Shown piece by piece: positions 17,502 to 26,182 of a DNA stretch of 30,494 nt; the stretch's first letter is position 1; each line of letters begins with the position of its first letter. A model generated the notes under the pieces. It saw only the letters and a program-made list of their open reading frames with translations, was not told the DNA's origin and did no database searches. This stretch comes from Trichomonas tenax (Eukaryota; Parabasalia; Trichomonadida; Trichomonadidae): NCBI GenBank assembly GCA_023091735.1, contig JALKBU010000620.1:1-30494 (forward strand). Reading direction: 5' to 3'. Made by a program: the position numbers and the translations under genes.

Positions 17502-18680
17502 TTAAACTCTAAGTGTAAGTGCAGCTGCATCACTATCAGCTTCATCAAGGTTGATATTCATGATTTTAACGTCTGATTCTTCGTATTTGAAGAAAGGAAG
17601 CTTAATCACTTTTGTATAAAACGCAGATCCAAAGAAAAGAAGTGTAACACCAATTAATCTAAGAACACTCTTATTAGACCAGCTAGATCCCATGTTATGA
17701 GGTGTTAAACCGAAGAGAGTCTTGTTCATCACGTAATAAATGAAAATATCAAAGAACCAAGCAAAAGAAGACACAACAATGTCTAAAACAATGAAGTGCA
17801 CAGCACTTGTAGTGAACTGGACACCAAAAACACAAGTATTATATTCCATAGCAATAAATGGATAAATAACAAATTCGGCGATAAGAATCTTTGAACCTCC
17901 GACCATTTTGATTGCATCACAAAAGTTTTCTGTCAATCCTGAGCCAAAAGATTTAGGCATAAAATTAAGTATTGGAAATGCCATGAAAAGGATGATAACA
18001 ATCTCATAAACACCCTCAACACCGCAAAGCCACACTGGATGTATATCATTTCTGTGCAAAAGTTGCTCTTCTCGAATGGCCTTTGTTGAAGAAGCGAGCT
18101 GAGCCAAAATCTGCAGTACGACAGCAATAGCGAACTTCAGATTGTAGTCCTGTGTCTTTAATTCATCATATGTAATTGCAATTGAGCTTAAAAAGCAACC
18201 AACAATTGTGATAGCAAGGGATATGTAGGAATAAAGCAGAAGTTTCTCTTTGAGCCAGAACCTTCTTAGCAATGTCGCGAAAACTAAGTCGAAAAAGCGA
18301 AGCAAAGTGGCATATGTTTCACCAATGAGCAACATTTCGATGTTGTAGAGAACTGTGAAAACTATATCAAGGGCTGCAGGAAGAAGAGCATGGAAATAAA
18401 TTTCAATTGGGATACTCGTAAATGTTGGATTTGGATCTTTGCTAAATGTTAACATCAGTTTATAAACAATGTTCGCCAGTGACATACCTATGGCCATAAA
18501 CAATGTTGCGAACCATGGTTTGTCGAATGTTGGTGATTCACAATATTCAAATCCTTTCGGAGACTGAGAATAGAATATTCTTCTCGTATACAGAGTCAGA
18601 ATACTGCCGCACATACACCCGAATATGTAGAGACGGCGTGGAAGCTTTCCAAAGTCAACATTTTTAACAGGATCTGACAT
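17502..18680 (-). CDS. SLC35F6-like drug/metabolite-type transporter
   Basis: This 392-residue polytopic protein has about ten hydrophobic segments, the first at 17-36 and the second at 57-77. The pattern is that of the SLC35F/EamA drug-metabolite transporter group. Supporting stretches are FDKPWFATLFMAIGMSLAN before TM2, the ETYATLLRFFDLVFATLLRRFWLKEKL block (about 121-146) where EamA proteins have their conserved transmembrane-plus-loop signature, and the IREEQLLHR...IHPVWLCGVEG segment (202-223) seen in SLC35F6. The tail after about 350 is cytosolic and acidic. It would export or exchange small metabolites or nucleotide sugars across an endomembrane; the substrate cannot be inferred. It converges with Sec23, with 106 bp between the stops. 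The start ATG 18680 is the first in frame. Confidence 0.75.
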   Translation of the reverse strand: MSDPVKNVDFGKLPRRLYIFGCMCGSILTLYTRRIFYSQSPKGFEYCESPTFDKPWFATLFMAIGMSLANIVYKLMLTFSKDPNPTFTSIPIEIYFHALLPAALDIVFTVLYNIEMLLIGETYATLLRFFDLVFATLLRRFWLKEKLLLYSYISLAITIVGCFLSSIAITYDELKTQDYNLKFAIAVVLQILAQLASSTKAIREEQLLHRNDIHPVWLCGVEGVYEIVIILFMAFPILNFMPKSFGSGLTENFCDAIKMVGGSKILIAEFVIYPFIAMEYNTCVFGVQFTTSAVHFIVLDIVVSSFAWFFDIFIYYVMNKTLFGLTPHNMGSSWSNKSVLRLIGVTLLFFGSAFYTKVIKLPFFKYEESDVKIMNINLDEADSDAAALTLRV

Positions 18681-19246
18681 TACACGGAAAAATAACTGAA
18701 AACCTATCGTCGTGATTTTTTATTTTTAATGAAATATGATTTTACCAAGCAAAACAGAATCACTCATATTTTTAACGATACAATGTAATTCTTAAATCCT
18801 AATAAAATAAGAAGTGTTAACAAAAAAGAATTTTTCAACACAACCAAAAGACAATTTGAGAAACTAATTAATAAAGCATAGGAGATATTAGACGTACATC
18901 ATGCATACAACATATTTATTAAAAATTATGATTTTACAGCTCATCAAAAATATAATTTTAAAAATTATTGAATAATTTATCATCTACATCAATAATGCTT
19001 CATAGTTAAAACATTTTTACCAAAGATTTCAATTTGCAGCATTAATTCAAAATTATTTTTAAAATTCGAATTATTGATTATTATTAGGAATTAATATATA
19101 TTGAGTGAAATGATTTTTAACAAAAAATCGATTTTATTTTCGATTTCTAAAATATATTTTTTGAATTTGATCAATAAAATAAGAATAACTATTCAAATGC
19201 TATGTGAAAATGCAATTTAATAAGGAATTTTGATTTCTACTAAATG
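18681..19246. other. AT-rich divergent spacer
   Basis: About 570 bp between divergent starts. It is almost pure A/T with homopolymer runs. No phased motif array or RNA gene was seen; the Inr-like site of the plus-strand gene lies at its right edge. Confidence 0.4.
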
Positions 19247-19254
19247 TCACTTTT
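19247..19254 (+). promoter_or_regulatory. Inr-like TCACTTTT
   Basis: TCACTTTT lies 13 nt before the ATG at 19268; starting from its A gives a leader of about 19 nt. Confidence 0.5.
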
Positions 19255-19267
19255 GGTATAACGAAAA

Positions 19268-19582
19268 ATGGAAATTAAAAGCAGTGAAGATGGCCAAAAA
19301 GTGATCATTGTTTCACAGGCGATATACAAATACGAGAACTTAATGAAGCGAACAGCAGAACTCGAGGAAGCACAAAGAACAGGAAAACATCCGCCAGAAT
19401 TACAAGAAAAGCTTCGTCCTTATGATGAAGCACTAAAGCAAGTCCATGAGTTAAGAAAATGTAATGAGAATTTCCAGAAAGCAACGCTAAATTTCAATAT
19501 TCAAAGAGCTGAAGATGAACTTGCTCATGCCTTCGAAATTTTGGATGCTCAGGATAGAGAGCCAAATATAGATGAACTTTAG
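19268..19582 (+). CDS. Small helical / coiled-coil hypothetical protein
   Basis: An intact 104-residue frame directly follows an Inr-like motif. The protein is highly charged and almost all helical: a short beta-like start (KVIIVSQ), then a helix (YKYENLMKRTAELEEAQRTG), a Pro-containing turn (KHPPEL), a second long helix with heptad spacing and an acidic C-terminus (NIDEL). Size and charge are like small coiled-coil assembly factors, but no prefoldin or other signature is convincing. The good promoter motif supports expression. Function unknown. Confidence 0.6.
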   Translation: MEIKSSEDGQKVIIVSQAIYKYENLMKRTAELEEAQRTGKHPPELQEKLRPYDEALKQVHELRKCNENFQKATLNFNIQRAEDELAHAFEILDAQDREPNIDEL

Positions 19583-19974
19583 AAGACTTTTACTGCAACT
19601 CTCCACATTTTCAAAATTTGAATCTCTATATTTCGATGTTTTATTGCTATACAATAATTGAAATTAAGTGCAGTGTTGGTTTTGACATCTTTCATTTCAT
19701 AATTCATGAACTTTCAATTTATATTTTTTTCCTTTTCAGCAATCTGAACATAGAAAGAATAGAATCAAAGTCCATCTTGTTACTAACATAATATCCACTA
19801 TCTTAATTCTTATAGATAAATATTATTTGTTTCGTTGTTATATTCATTAATTAGGCTATTTTTAGTATTATGTATCTTATGTAAAGGCGAAAACTTATCA
19901 AGTACTTAAAGAAACAAATGCAAAATGTTTATTTTAACAGGAATAAATTCTATATTTTCATTTTTCTCTATAAC
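19583..19974. other. Convergent 3' spacer
   Basis: About 390 bp of AT-rich DNA between two converging genes. No frame, array or stable hairpin was noticed. Confidence 0.4.
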
Positions 19975-20559
19975 TCATTCACCAAAGATAGCTTCTTTGA
20001 TTGTTTCGAATATTGATAATCTTTGTCTACTATAACTAGTCAGTTTTGGTGAATCAAAACTAATTTTTTCGATATGATCGTCAGCTTTCGAAACATAGAA
20101 AGGCTTAAGTCTGCCTTGTGCAACAGAGACAATGTAGCTCTTTGTTATCATTATTGGCTCATATTGCGATTTTTCGATTGGAATTTTCGTGTTACTTTCA
20201 ATTGAAAACTCGATGTATCCATAATTTCCGGGGCCTTCTTCGAATTTGCTGATTTCACCATATTGTGAGAAGTGTTTAACGACTTCTTCAAATCTTCCTG
20301 GAATAATTCCAATGACAGTTATCCATTTTCCGAAGTTTTCTGATGCTTTAATATTAGCTAAATCTGTGACGCTCTGATCTTTGTTGTATGCTGATGTTTT
20401 TGGTAAATCTCCGTGAAAATGTTCATGTTGGAATGCTTCTTCTGGCGTTCTGACTGAAACATAGTGTTTCGTTGATGTAGTCGCGAGAGATCCCGGTGCT
20501 TTGGAAAAGTAAATTCGACTCTTTAAAAATTGCTGCGCAGGATCTTGACCATGGGACAT
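19975..20559 (-). CDS. Nup35/Nup53-family nucleoporin (MPPN RRM)
   Basis: This 194-residue protein has the layout of a short Nup35/53. A flexible N-terminus (1-75) is followed by a Nup35-type RRM (about 78-152; WITVIGIIPGRFEEVVKHFSQYG, then GPGNYGYIEFS), a type that usually dimerises instead of binding RNA. A C-terminal amphipathic helix (SRQRLSIFETIKEAIFGE, 177-194) corresponds to the membrane-binding tail that ends in FGW in other species. Here the last residue is Glu before TGA. FG repeats are absent. The role would be to link the inner nuclear-pore ring to the membrane. The ATG at 20559 is preceded, two bases upstream, by TCACTTTT. NTF2, a pore transport factor, is the next gene upstream on the same strand. 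Confidence 0.75.
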   Translation of the reverse strand: MSHGQDPAQQFLKSRIYFSKAPGSLATTSTKHYVSVRTPEEAFQHEHFHGDLPKTSAYNKDQSVTDLANIKASENFGKWITVIGIIPGRFEEVVKHFSQYGEISKFEEGPGNYGYIEFSIESNTKIPIEKSQYEPIMITKSYIVSVAQGRLKPFYVSKADDHIEKISFDSPKLTSYSRQRLSIFETIKEAIFGE

Positions 20560-20561
20560 TA

Positions 20562-20569
20562 AAAAGTGA
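20562..20569 (-). promoter_or_regulatory. Inr-like TCACTTTT of the Nup35 gene
   Basis: Read on the minus strand, TCACTTTT is only 2 nt from the ATG, which would give a leader of about 8 nt. This is short but compatible with trichomonad mRNAs. Confidence 0.5.
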
Positions 20570-20941
20570 CAAATTTTTGTTTCCTAAAAACAGAATATTT
20601 AAAATATACTCCATAAATTAAATCAATTTATAACAAAATTTCATCAAAGTGCCTCTTATAATCAAATCAATTTTTAGAATATCCTTTCTAGCTTCTATAT
20701 TTATACTCCAGCACACGCGCTCATTCATTCACTATAGTCTTTGAACTTCATTCGAATTATATAAAAAAAATATTTTTAATATTTTATTTATCAATTCATG
20801 TAGTATTTCTATAGTCATGAGTTAGTTGATTTATTTGCCTGTTTGGTTATTTATACTTTATATAATTATTCGAACAATATTTATTTGGACAACAATTAAT
20901 ATCAAAAGCTGTATATGGTAGACATGCAGATATCTATGTAA
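20570..20941. other. Spacer between Nup35 and NTF2
   Basis: About 370 bp between two same-strand genes, AT-rich. No TTACATGTCA array and no RNA gene was seen. The distance argues for separate transcription units. Confidence 0.35.
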
Positions 20942-21328
20942 TTAAAAGTAGTTAAATGTGCAATATCTAATAAACGCATTTTGTGTTGATTCATTTGCTT
21001 CAACATATAAGCTACAATGGAAATCATTGGCTGTAACACCACCAGGGAATATAACTCCTGTTATTACAACCATTGTCCAAGATTTTTGTGATTGAATTGT
21101 TTGAACATCATAGGAAGAGACCGATAGATGCAACTCGCCCAAACCGACTAAAAAATCGTGAATTTGCTGGATTCCATCGGATTTCTGTCCTTGAAATATC
21201 AATACTGCTCCTTCGCTGAAGTAATTGACCATTGCTTCTTTGTCAGAGTTCATAAGTGGAAGAAAAACTTCCGCCAAATGCTTTGCAATACCAAGTGAAT
21301 GCTCAGATTGCGCTGCTGGAACACTCAT
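20942..21328 (-). CDS. NTF2-family nuclear transport factor
   Basis: This 128-residue protein has the size and fold pattern of nuclear transport factor 2, the dimeric carrier that returns Ran-GDP to the nucleus. An N-terminal helix (GIAKHLAEVFLPLMNSDKEAMVNYFSEGA) is followed by the strand LIFQGQKSDG, then IQQIHDFLVGLGELHLSVSSYD and a beta-rich C-terminal half (TMVVITGVIF; FHCSLYVEAN; AFIRYCTFNYF). DVQT at 74-77 is the usual D.Q pair. I start at ATG 21328: the upstream frame extension to 21376 runs through the promoter array and does not look like the NTF2 N-terminus. Plain NTF2 is more likely than an NTF2-like domain of another protein, because nothing else is attached. Confidence 0.85.
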   Translation of the reverse strand: MSVPAAQSEHSLGIAKHLAEVFLPLMNSDKEAMVNYFSEGAVLIFQGQKSDGIQQIHDFLVGLGELHLSVSSYDVQTIQSQKSWTMVVITGVIFPGGVTANDFHCSLYVEANESTQNAFIRYCTFNYF

Positions 21329-21343
21329 TATTTTTTCTGATCT

Positions 21344-21460
21344 TTTTACATGACAAAAATTACTTTTACACAACATTTGTATATTTTACATGTCATAATT
21401 ATTTTACTTGACAAATTTTATTTTTACGTGACATATATTGAGTTACTTGTCAAATATTAA
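21344..21460. promoter_or_regulatory. Six-unit TTAC-TG-CA array, ~20-bp period
   Basis: Units start at 21346, 21366, 21386, 21404, 21424 and 21443; successive steps are 20, 20, 18, 20 and 19. Each starts TTAC and most continue N-TG-W-CA then A/T-rich: TTACATGACA, TTACACAACA, TTACATGTCA, TTACTTGACA, TTACGTGACA, TTACTTGTCA. The array begins 18 nt upstream of the NTF2 ATG. The TTAC start and the CA are kept, while the central base pair alternates TGTCA/TGACA. This is the clearest copy of the motif array in the window. Confidence 0.65.
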
Positions 21461-21507
21461 AAAAGATGCAAAACTCATGATTGGGATTATATTTGGTAAT
21501 AAATATA

Positions 21508-23073
21508 TTATTTACATACAAAAACAAAAAGCATATACACATATAAAATATGGTAAACAATGAAAGAATGCAATATAAAAATATATATGATAAAATTATC
21601 AGGATCTTGGTGATGCCTCATTATATTTCTTCTTTTTTCATTGTATTTAATAATTTCACCGGTAACAATCTCGATAAATTGAATTACAGTTTCTGGATCT
21701 TGGTCTTTTATTATAATTAAGTCCAAGTCCGTGGAACTCACATGAGATTTAAGCTCCGAAACCTGTAATTAGTTGTTGCAAATTAGAACGATGTATAATT
21801 GACCTTATGAGTTAATTTGCTTTAAAAAACAGTTAATTGTTTTTATATTTAGCAGCATCGTCGGCCTTTCTATGATATCCGCCAAGTAAATTGACATTGG
21901 GCATTCATTTGTCTTATTTGTAATTTCTTTTGCCCAATATTTGCGTAAAGATCTCTGATTCGGTATATCGATGAAGCGTGCGTTGTGATTGAAGCTTCCA
22001 GCTGATGTTGTTGTGGCCTCAGAACCCATCACACCCGCAGAAACTAACTTGGTCAGCGTGATTTTGACATTTCCGGGCAAATAAAACAGTTTTATCGGGG
22101 CCTTGGCCAGGCGATCGATTTGTTGGGCTCTGTTTAGTCTCTGATGTTGAATTCGACTATGTTTGCTTGCTATTCTCAGAAGCTCAATGCATCTATACAT
22201 GACGGAATATAGTAATGGCGCATTCAGAGTTATTGAAGTCTGGAAATGGTTCTGTTTTCATCTCTGGAAACAGATTTGTAAACGATAGATATTGATGCGA
22301 AGAGCTCAGCAATGTTAAATCCTCAATCAAACATACTCTGCAATGTGATGTTTTTATATATATATATGCAAGAATCTCGGTGGTATTTTTGATCAGAAGA
22401 CTTTAATTTATGTAAGAGATCAAAATATAAGAAATTAAAAACAAGAAATGTGTCATTTTCAAAGATATTTGATTTTGAAACGTAGCTGAACGCTGCATTT
22501 CATTCTGTATAGTAAGCATCGAATGTGTTAGCATTTTAGATGTAATTTTGGTGTTTTCTAGTGCCAGGCGTTGAAAATTTATCCAAAAATATAGATACCT
22601 TCAAAAATAATCATTTTCTTGCGAATACTATCCAGAACAGCAAATATTTACAGAATTTGTGCCAGAAATTGATCATTTTTGATGGTATTCATAATGGGAT
22701 AATTTAAAATCGCAGATTGCATTAGCTGTCGAATGACACGACGAACTGGTGCGCTTAGGCTATCTGTTCGGCATGTTATTGGATAACTAAAGCGAGTAAT
22801 GTTAATCAATAATTGGAATGTTTGGATTTCATCGCATTTTCTACGACTCACTGAAGTTGCTGCAGCATTAAATGTCCTAGAAACCTCAACGAGCCGTAGA
22901 AAATATAGATTTGTAAATGGAAGTCGAATGAAATAGCTTTGTGCAAATATAGAGAAATTTTGCTTTTCGTGAATGATTTTTTGAATAAGGTTAAGAGTGG
23001 TAGAGGATATTTCTTTAATTGAAACAGGAAATAACCTCGCTGTAGCTCTAGGTCATCTTCTTTTTGTTAACAT
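21508..23073 (-). pseudogene. Long pseudogene of unknown family
   Basis: Four open segments on the minus strand are all in one phase. An ATG at 23073 gives six codons, then TGA (23053-23055), then 134 open codons to TAA (22648-22650). The reading stays sensible for about 25 codons more, then a region with several stops (about 22240-22570) intervenes. A further 140-odd open codons end in TAA at 21805-21807, and 75 more follow TAA at 21766-21768, ending at 21508. No indel is needed to join them. The 21805-22200 part is GC-richer, like a former coding region. The protein would be helical and basic; no family was recognised. An ACTAATTACAG at about 21765 resembles the trichomonad intron 3' end but has no matching 5' site at a normal distance. 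Confidence 0.5.
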
Positions 23074-23522
23074 GTTAGCTCTTCTAATATTATATGATAT
23101 CAATTGAAGTGCAACTGAATAATCATTTAATGAGTCAATGCTCATTGATGAAATTTAAATGTAATAAAGAAGAACATCGTTAATGAAGTATGATCATGAT
23201 AAACACATTTTTGGGAATTGAATTTTCATATATTTGAATTAATAAGTTAAACTTTAGTCATTTGATAAGTTGCAAAGAGAAAAAATGTCATATGACACTT
23301 TAAGTGAATTAAAACAAATAAATGAGAATTTAGTATAATATTATACATAATTACAAACTAAACATATACAAAGATAATCATCTGCACACTAAAGCCAAGA
23401 ATTTTCTTCACGTTTGAGTTAACTGTTTTCATATCTGGACTTGAGATTCAATCAACAAATCATCAAAGCTTTCATTATCATTTTGTTTTCATTTTCTTCT
23501 TTGTTTTTTTCTTTTGTTGAAG
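23074..23522. other. Spacer with two short palindromes
   Basis: The AT-rich spacer contains TGTCATATGACA (23286-23297), two TGTCA words facing each other, and GTATAATATTATAC (23333-23346). A T/C-rich stretch (23480-23520) lies just after the stop of the IBD gene. No gene. Confidence 0.4.
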
Positions 23523-24389
23523 TTAAAATGGTGCTTCGAAATCGAACCATGACTTTTCAGGAGTAAGTGGATCGCCGAAAATAATATCTGTATCGTGTGA
23601 ATCACTTGGAGTCTGGTAGAACGGGTCATCAAGCGGATTACAAAATGCGTCATCAAGAACAGGCGTTGAAAGTGGTCTTGGAATTGATGCCCTTATGTGC
23701 TCCGGCCTCAGCAGCTCAGCAGGCGGTGGAAATGCGAAGAAATCCGCGTTCGTACGTGGCAAACTGCTTGGAACAATAAGAAAATTAGCGTCAGATGTAT
23801 CCTTCGGAGGTGGCTTATAATTCATATTAATGAGGGGTGTCGGTAATGGTTGCCTTTGTTGTCTGATTGGTGGAGGATTTGAATTTTTCGGAATAGTATT
23901 CGGATTTATAGTATTCATTCGTAATTGGAATGGTACCGCAGTTGGCTCCGCCTGCCTAAGAGTCCATTGCCTCAAAACAGGTCCATTGTGAAGTAATGCG
24001 GGCAATACTGAAACAATAACTTGTCTTACGCGTGTTTTCGATGAAATATATCCGAGAGTCTGAAGGCCATTGTTGATGCTTGATTTACAGCGCCCAACTA
24101 AGTACTTCAATTGCCGTGTATTAACACATACAAAAGAACCGCCAAAAAATATTCCGCACACGATACTCCTTATATCTTGTTGTTCGGGCCTTCTGTCGAT
24201 GTACTCTAATATCCGCATAAGGTCTTTCTGAAAAGAAGCTTGGTGTCTGTTTTTTGAAGGAACATTTTCCCCTAAAAAGCTGCTTCGAAGTTGCTGGAAC
24301 GTGTTCTTGTCATCAGCATTAAGCATGTCCCAATAAACGGCTGGAGGCTCGTGATCTGGTTCGTCGATAATGCTGGTGTCAGCGCGCAT
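23523..24389 (-). CDS. Initiator-binding-domain (IBP39-type) transcription factor
   Basis: This 288-residue protein carries the trichomonad initiator binding domain (IBD) of the IBP39 family, the winged-helix proteins that recognise the Inr at transcription start sites. Residues about 15-146 show PPAVYWDMLNADDK, then FLGENVPSKNRHQASFQKDL, VCGIFF, and NTRQLKYLVGRCKSSINNGLQ with LGY, the recognition-helix region. The rest (150-288) is Pro/Asn-rich and probably disordered, with aromatic-acidic stretches near the C-terminus (DPFYQTPSD, SWFDFEAPF) that could contact other factors, in the position of the IBP39 C-domain. ATG 24389 is chosen over 24449 because the upstream extension is Lys-rich and unlike the family. 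It ties this DNA to parabasalids; its DNA target may be the TCACTTTT motifs here. Confidence 0.85.
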   Translation of the reverse strand: MRADTSIIDEPDHEPPAVYWDMLNADDKNTFQQLRSSFLGENVPSKNRHQASFQKDLMRILEYIDRRPEQQDIRSIVCGIFFGGSFVCVNTRQLKYLVGRCKSSINNGLQTLGYISSKTRVRQVIVSVLPALLHNGPVLRQWTLRQAEPTAVPFQLRMNTINPNTIPKNSNPPPIRQQRQPLPTPLINMNYKPPPKDTSDANFLIVPSSLPRTNADFFAFPPPAELLRPEHIRASIPRPLSTPVLDDAFCNPLDDPFYQTPSDSHDTDIIFGDPLTPEKSWFDFEAPF

Positions 24390-25597
24390 GTTATATTTTT
24401 TTTCTTTATCGTACTTTACAAAAATTCTCAATTGATTTCTGACAATCACGTTTTTTACATTTTTATTCCAATTTTTAAATCCCTTTACAAATTTATATCC
24501 GCTATGAAAATATTTTGATTAAAAACAATTTTTCTCGAAAAGTTATTAATCAATCAATAATTTTTATTTAAAATTATTATATAGCTATATCATATGTATC
24601 GAATAAAACAATGTTGAATCACTTTTGATATAATCTCACTTTTATTGATTATTTCTAATTTACATATCATGTAGAACATAAATATACTTTTTAATGTCAA
24701 AACTATCAAATTTGTCGATAAAAGGTTCACTTTTTGATGATTTTTGGATTTCAAATGTATAGCTTTATCGAATTTTTACGTTTTTGAGATAATAATAAAT
24801 GACGAAGGATTATTGTGTGTGTGATGATTGATTTCTCCTTCTTCAAAGATATACATCTTTGGTCTATGGCAACCGTTTATTTCTTGAGACAATGGACGCT
24901 GCTATATAGCGTCCTTCGATGAAAAAACAAAAACAAAATATTGTCAGTTATCAAATCCTGTCTTATGTTTATTGCCATGTCGGTAATATATTTTCGATGC
25001 TGTAAGCTTTTATTTTATCGCAAGTTTAGGTATGATATTCTTAATGATATTTCAAGATCTAATACATTTTTTTGATGAGAATGAAATCTTATATAGAATA
25101 TCATGATTAGATTCTATTTATTGATTAATCTTAAAGGTTTTTTTTCAATCTTAAGTTCTGTAAGTGAATGGTTAGATTCATATACATTGGTTTCGAGCGG
25201 CGGTATGTTCTTAAAGGAAACAAAAGGATTATTTAGATTAATTTTTATTGCTGAAAATATTTAACTGAATTCATAGAATTATAAAGTCATTCATGTAAGT
25301 TATATTCTGGCATATTTTTAGAGGATGTCAGGAAAATATTTTAATAATTTTTCATAGTCGAGCCTTTATGATAAGTTTTGAAAGGCTGAGTCTCGTATTG
25401 TATTTTGAGTTTTATTGAGTTTTAATTCTAGGTATTAAAAGATATAATAGTACATTATTATTATAAATACAATTCCTAGAAGCAAAAAAGCAAAAACATT
25501 TAATAGTTTAAAATCTTTTATTATAGTTATAGAGATAGAAAGACATACGTGTGTATTGTATAATAGCATATTCATAAAGGAATATAAGGACAATATT
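24390..25597. other. 1.2-kb spacer with three Inr-like motifs and two hairpins
   Basis: TCACTTTT occurs on the plus strand at 24619-24626, 24636-24643 and 24727-24734, though no plus-strand coding frame follows. At 24845-24860 AAAGAT pairs with ATCTTT, and at 24894-24914 GGACGCT pairs with AGCGTCC around GCTATAT (GCTATATAGC, 24901-24910, is itself a palindrome). The local GC content of 24860-24915 is higher than around it. A small non-coding RNA is possible. The remainder to 25597 is AT-rich with no gene seen. Confidence 0.35.
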
Positions 25598-26182
25598 TCA
25601 AACACCATTATATTGATTTAGAGGTTGCTGCGTTGCATTGTATTGAGTATTGAAAGGAGGCGTCTGAGCGTAGTTTGGTTGATATCCTTGTGGTGGATAA
25701 CTAGGTTGTTGCGGTGAATATGGATAACTTTGTGGGTATCCAGGTGGTGGAGGATATTGAGCCGGATCGTATGGTCCTTGTGGTAGATATTGTTGATTTG
25801 GATATTGAGCATCTTGATATTGTGGGTAAACATTGTTCTGCTGTGGTTGGGCAACTTGGCCGTCAGGATTTGGTTGGTATTGATTGTATCCTGAAAACTG
25901 TTGCTTGCGTGCTTGATCTTCATGAACTTTTTCGTCTCCTTTCTTCTCTTCTTCAGCCTTTGTTTGTTTTTTGCTGCATCATGGCCATACTGGGAGCCCT
26001 TTCCTCTTTCTGTAAATAATCCAAATAACAATGGCGATGCATCCAGCAACAATTATGAATGTTACCCACCAAGGACTCTTCGTTTTGCTTGTGCTCCCAG
26101 TGTAGCGGCCGGTGCTTCAACTCCTAGTTTTTAGAGCTTCTCGAGCTATGTAATTAACGAGATTCAACAATTTTTTTGCTTT
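25598..26182 (-). pseudogene. C-terminal remnant of a single-pass membrane protein
   Basis: A minus-strand frame reads a Ser/Thr-rich stalk (STGRYTGSTSKTKS), a transmembrane helix (WWVTFIIVAGCIAIVIWIIY), a basic stop-transfer (RKRKG), then TGA at 25979-25981. In the same frame 126 codons follow: an acidic linker (KAEEEKKGDEKVHED) and a long Pro/Gln/Tyr/Asn-rich tail (repeats like YPPPPGYPQ, SYPPQGYQP) ending at TGA 25598-25600. Another TGA (26117-26119) precedes the stalk. Type I topology with a low-complexity cytosolic tail is common among trichomonad surface proteins (BspA-like and beta-helix types), whose ectodomain is missing here. The tail still keeps a clean frame. The TGA codons are either lesions or readthrough sites; lesions are the simpler reading. 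Confidence 0.55.

Noticed and set aside
24821..24830. GTGATGA resembling a snoRNA box C
   Set aside because: No CTGA box D within the following ~130 bases and no terminal stem.
25618..26052. Minus-strand frame rich in His/Asn/Lys
   Set aside because: It is the shifted frame of the Pro/Gln/Tyr-rich tail; the His/Ile/Asn composition is what that codon bias gives out of frame.
5982..26182. A variant genetic code with TGA as sense
   Set aside because: Intact genes such as Nup35 and the AEC transporter end in TGA at the expected place, and TAA lesions occur in the same pseudogenes.
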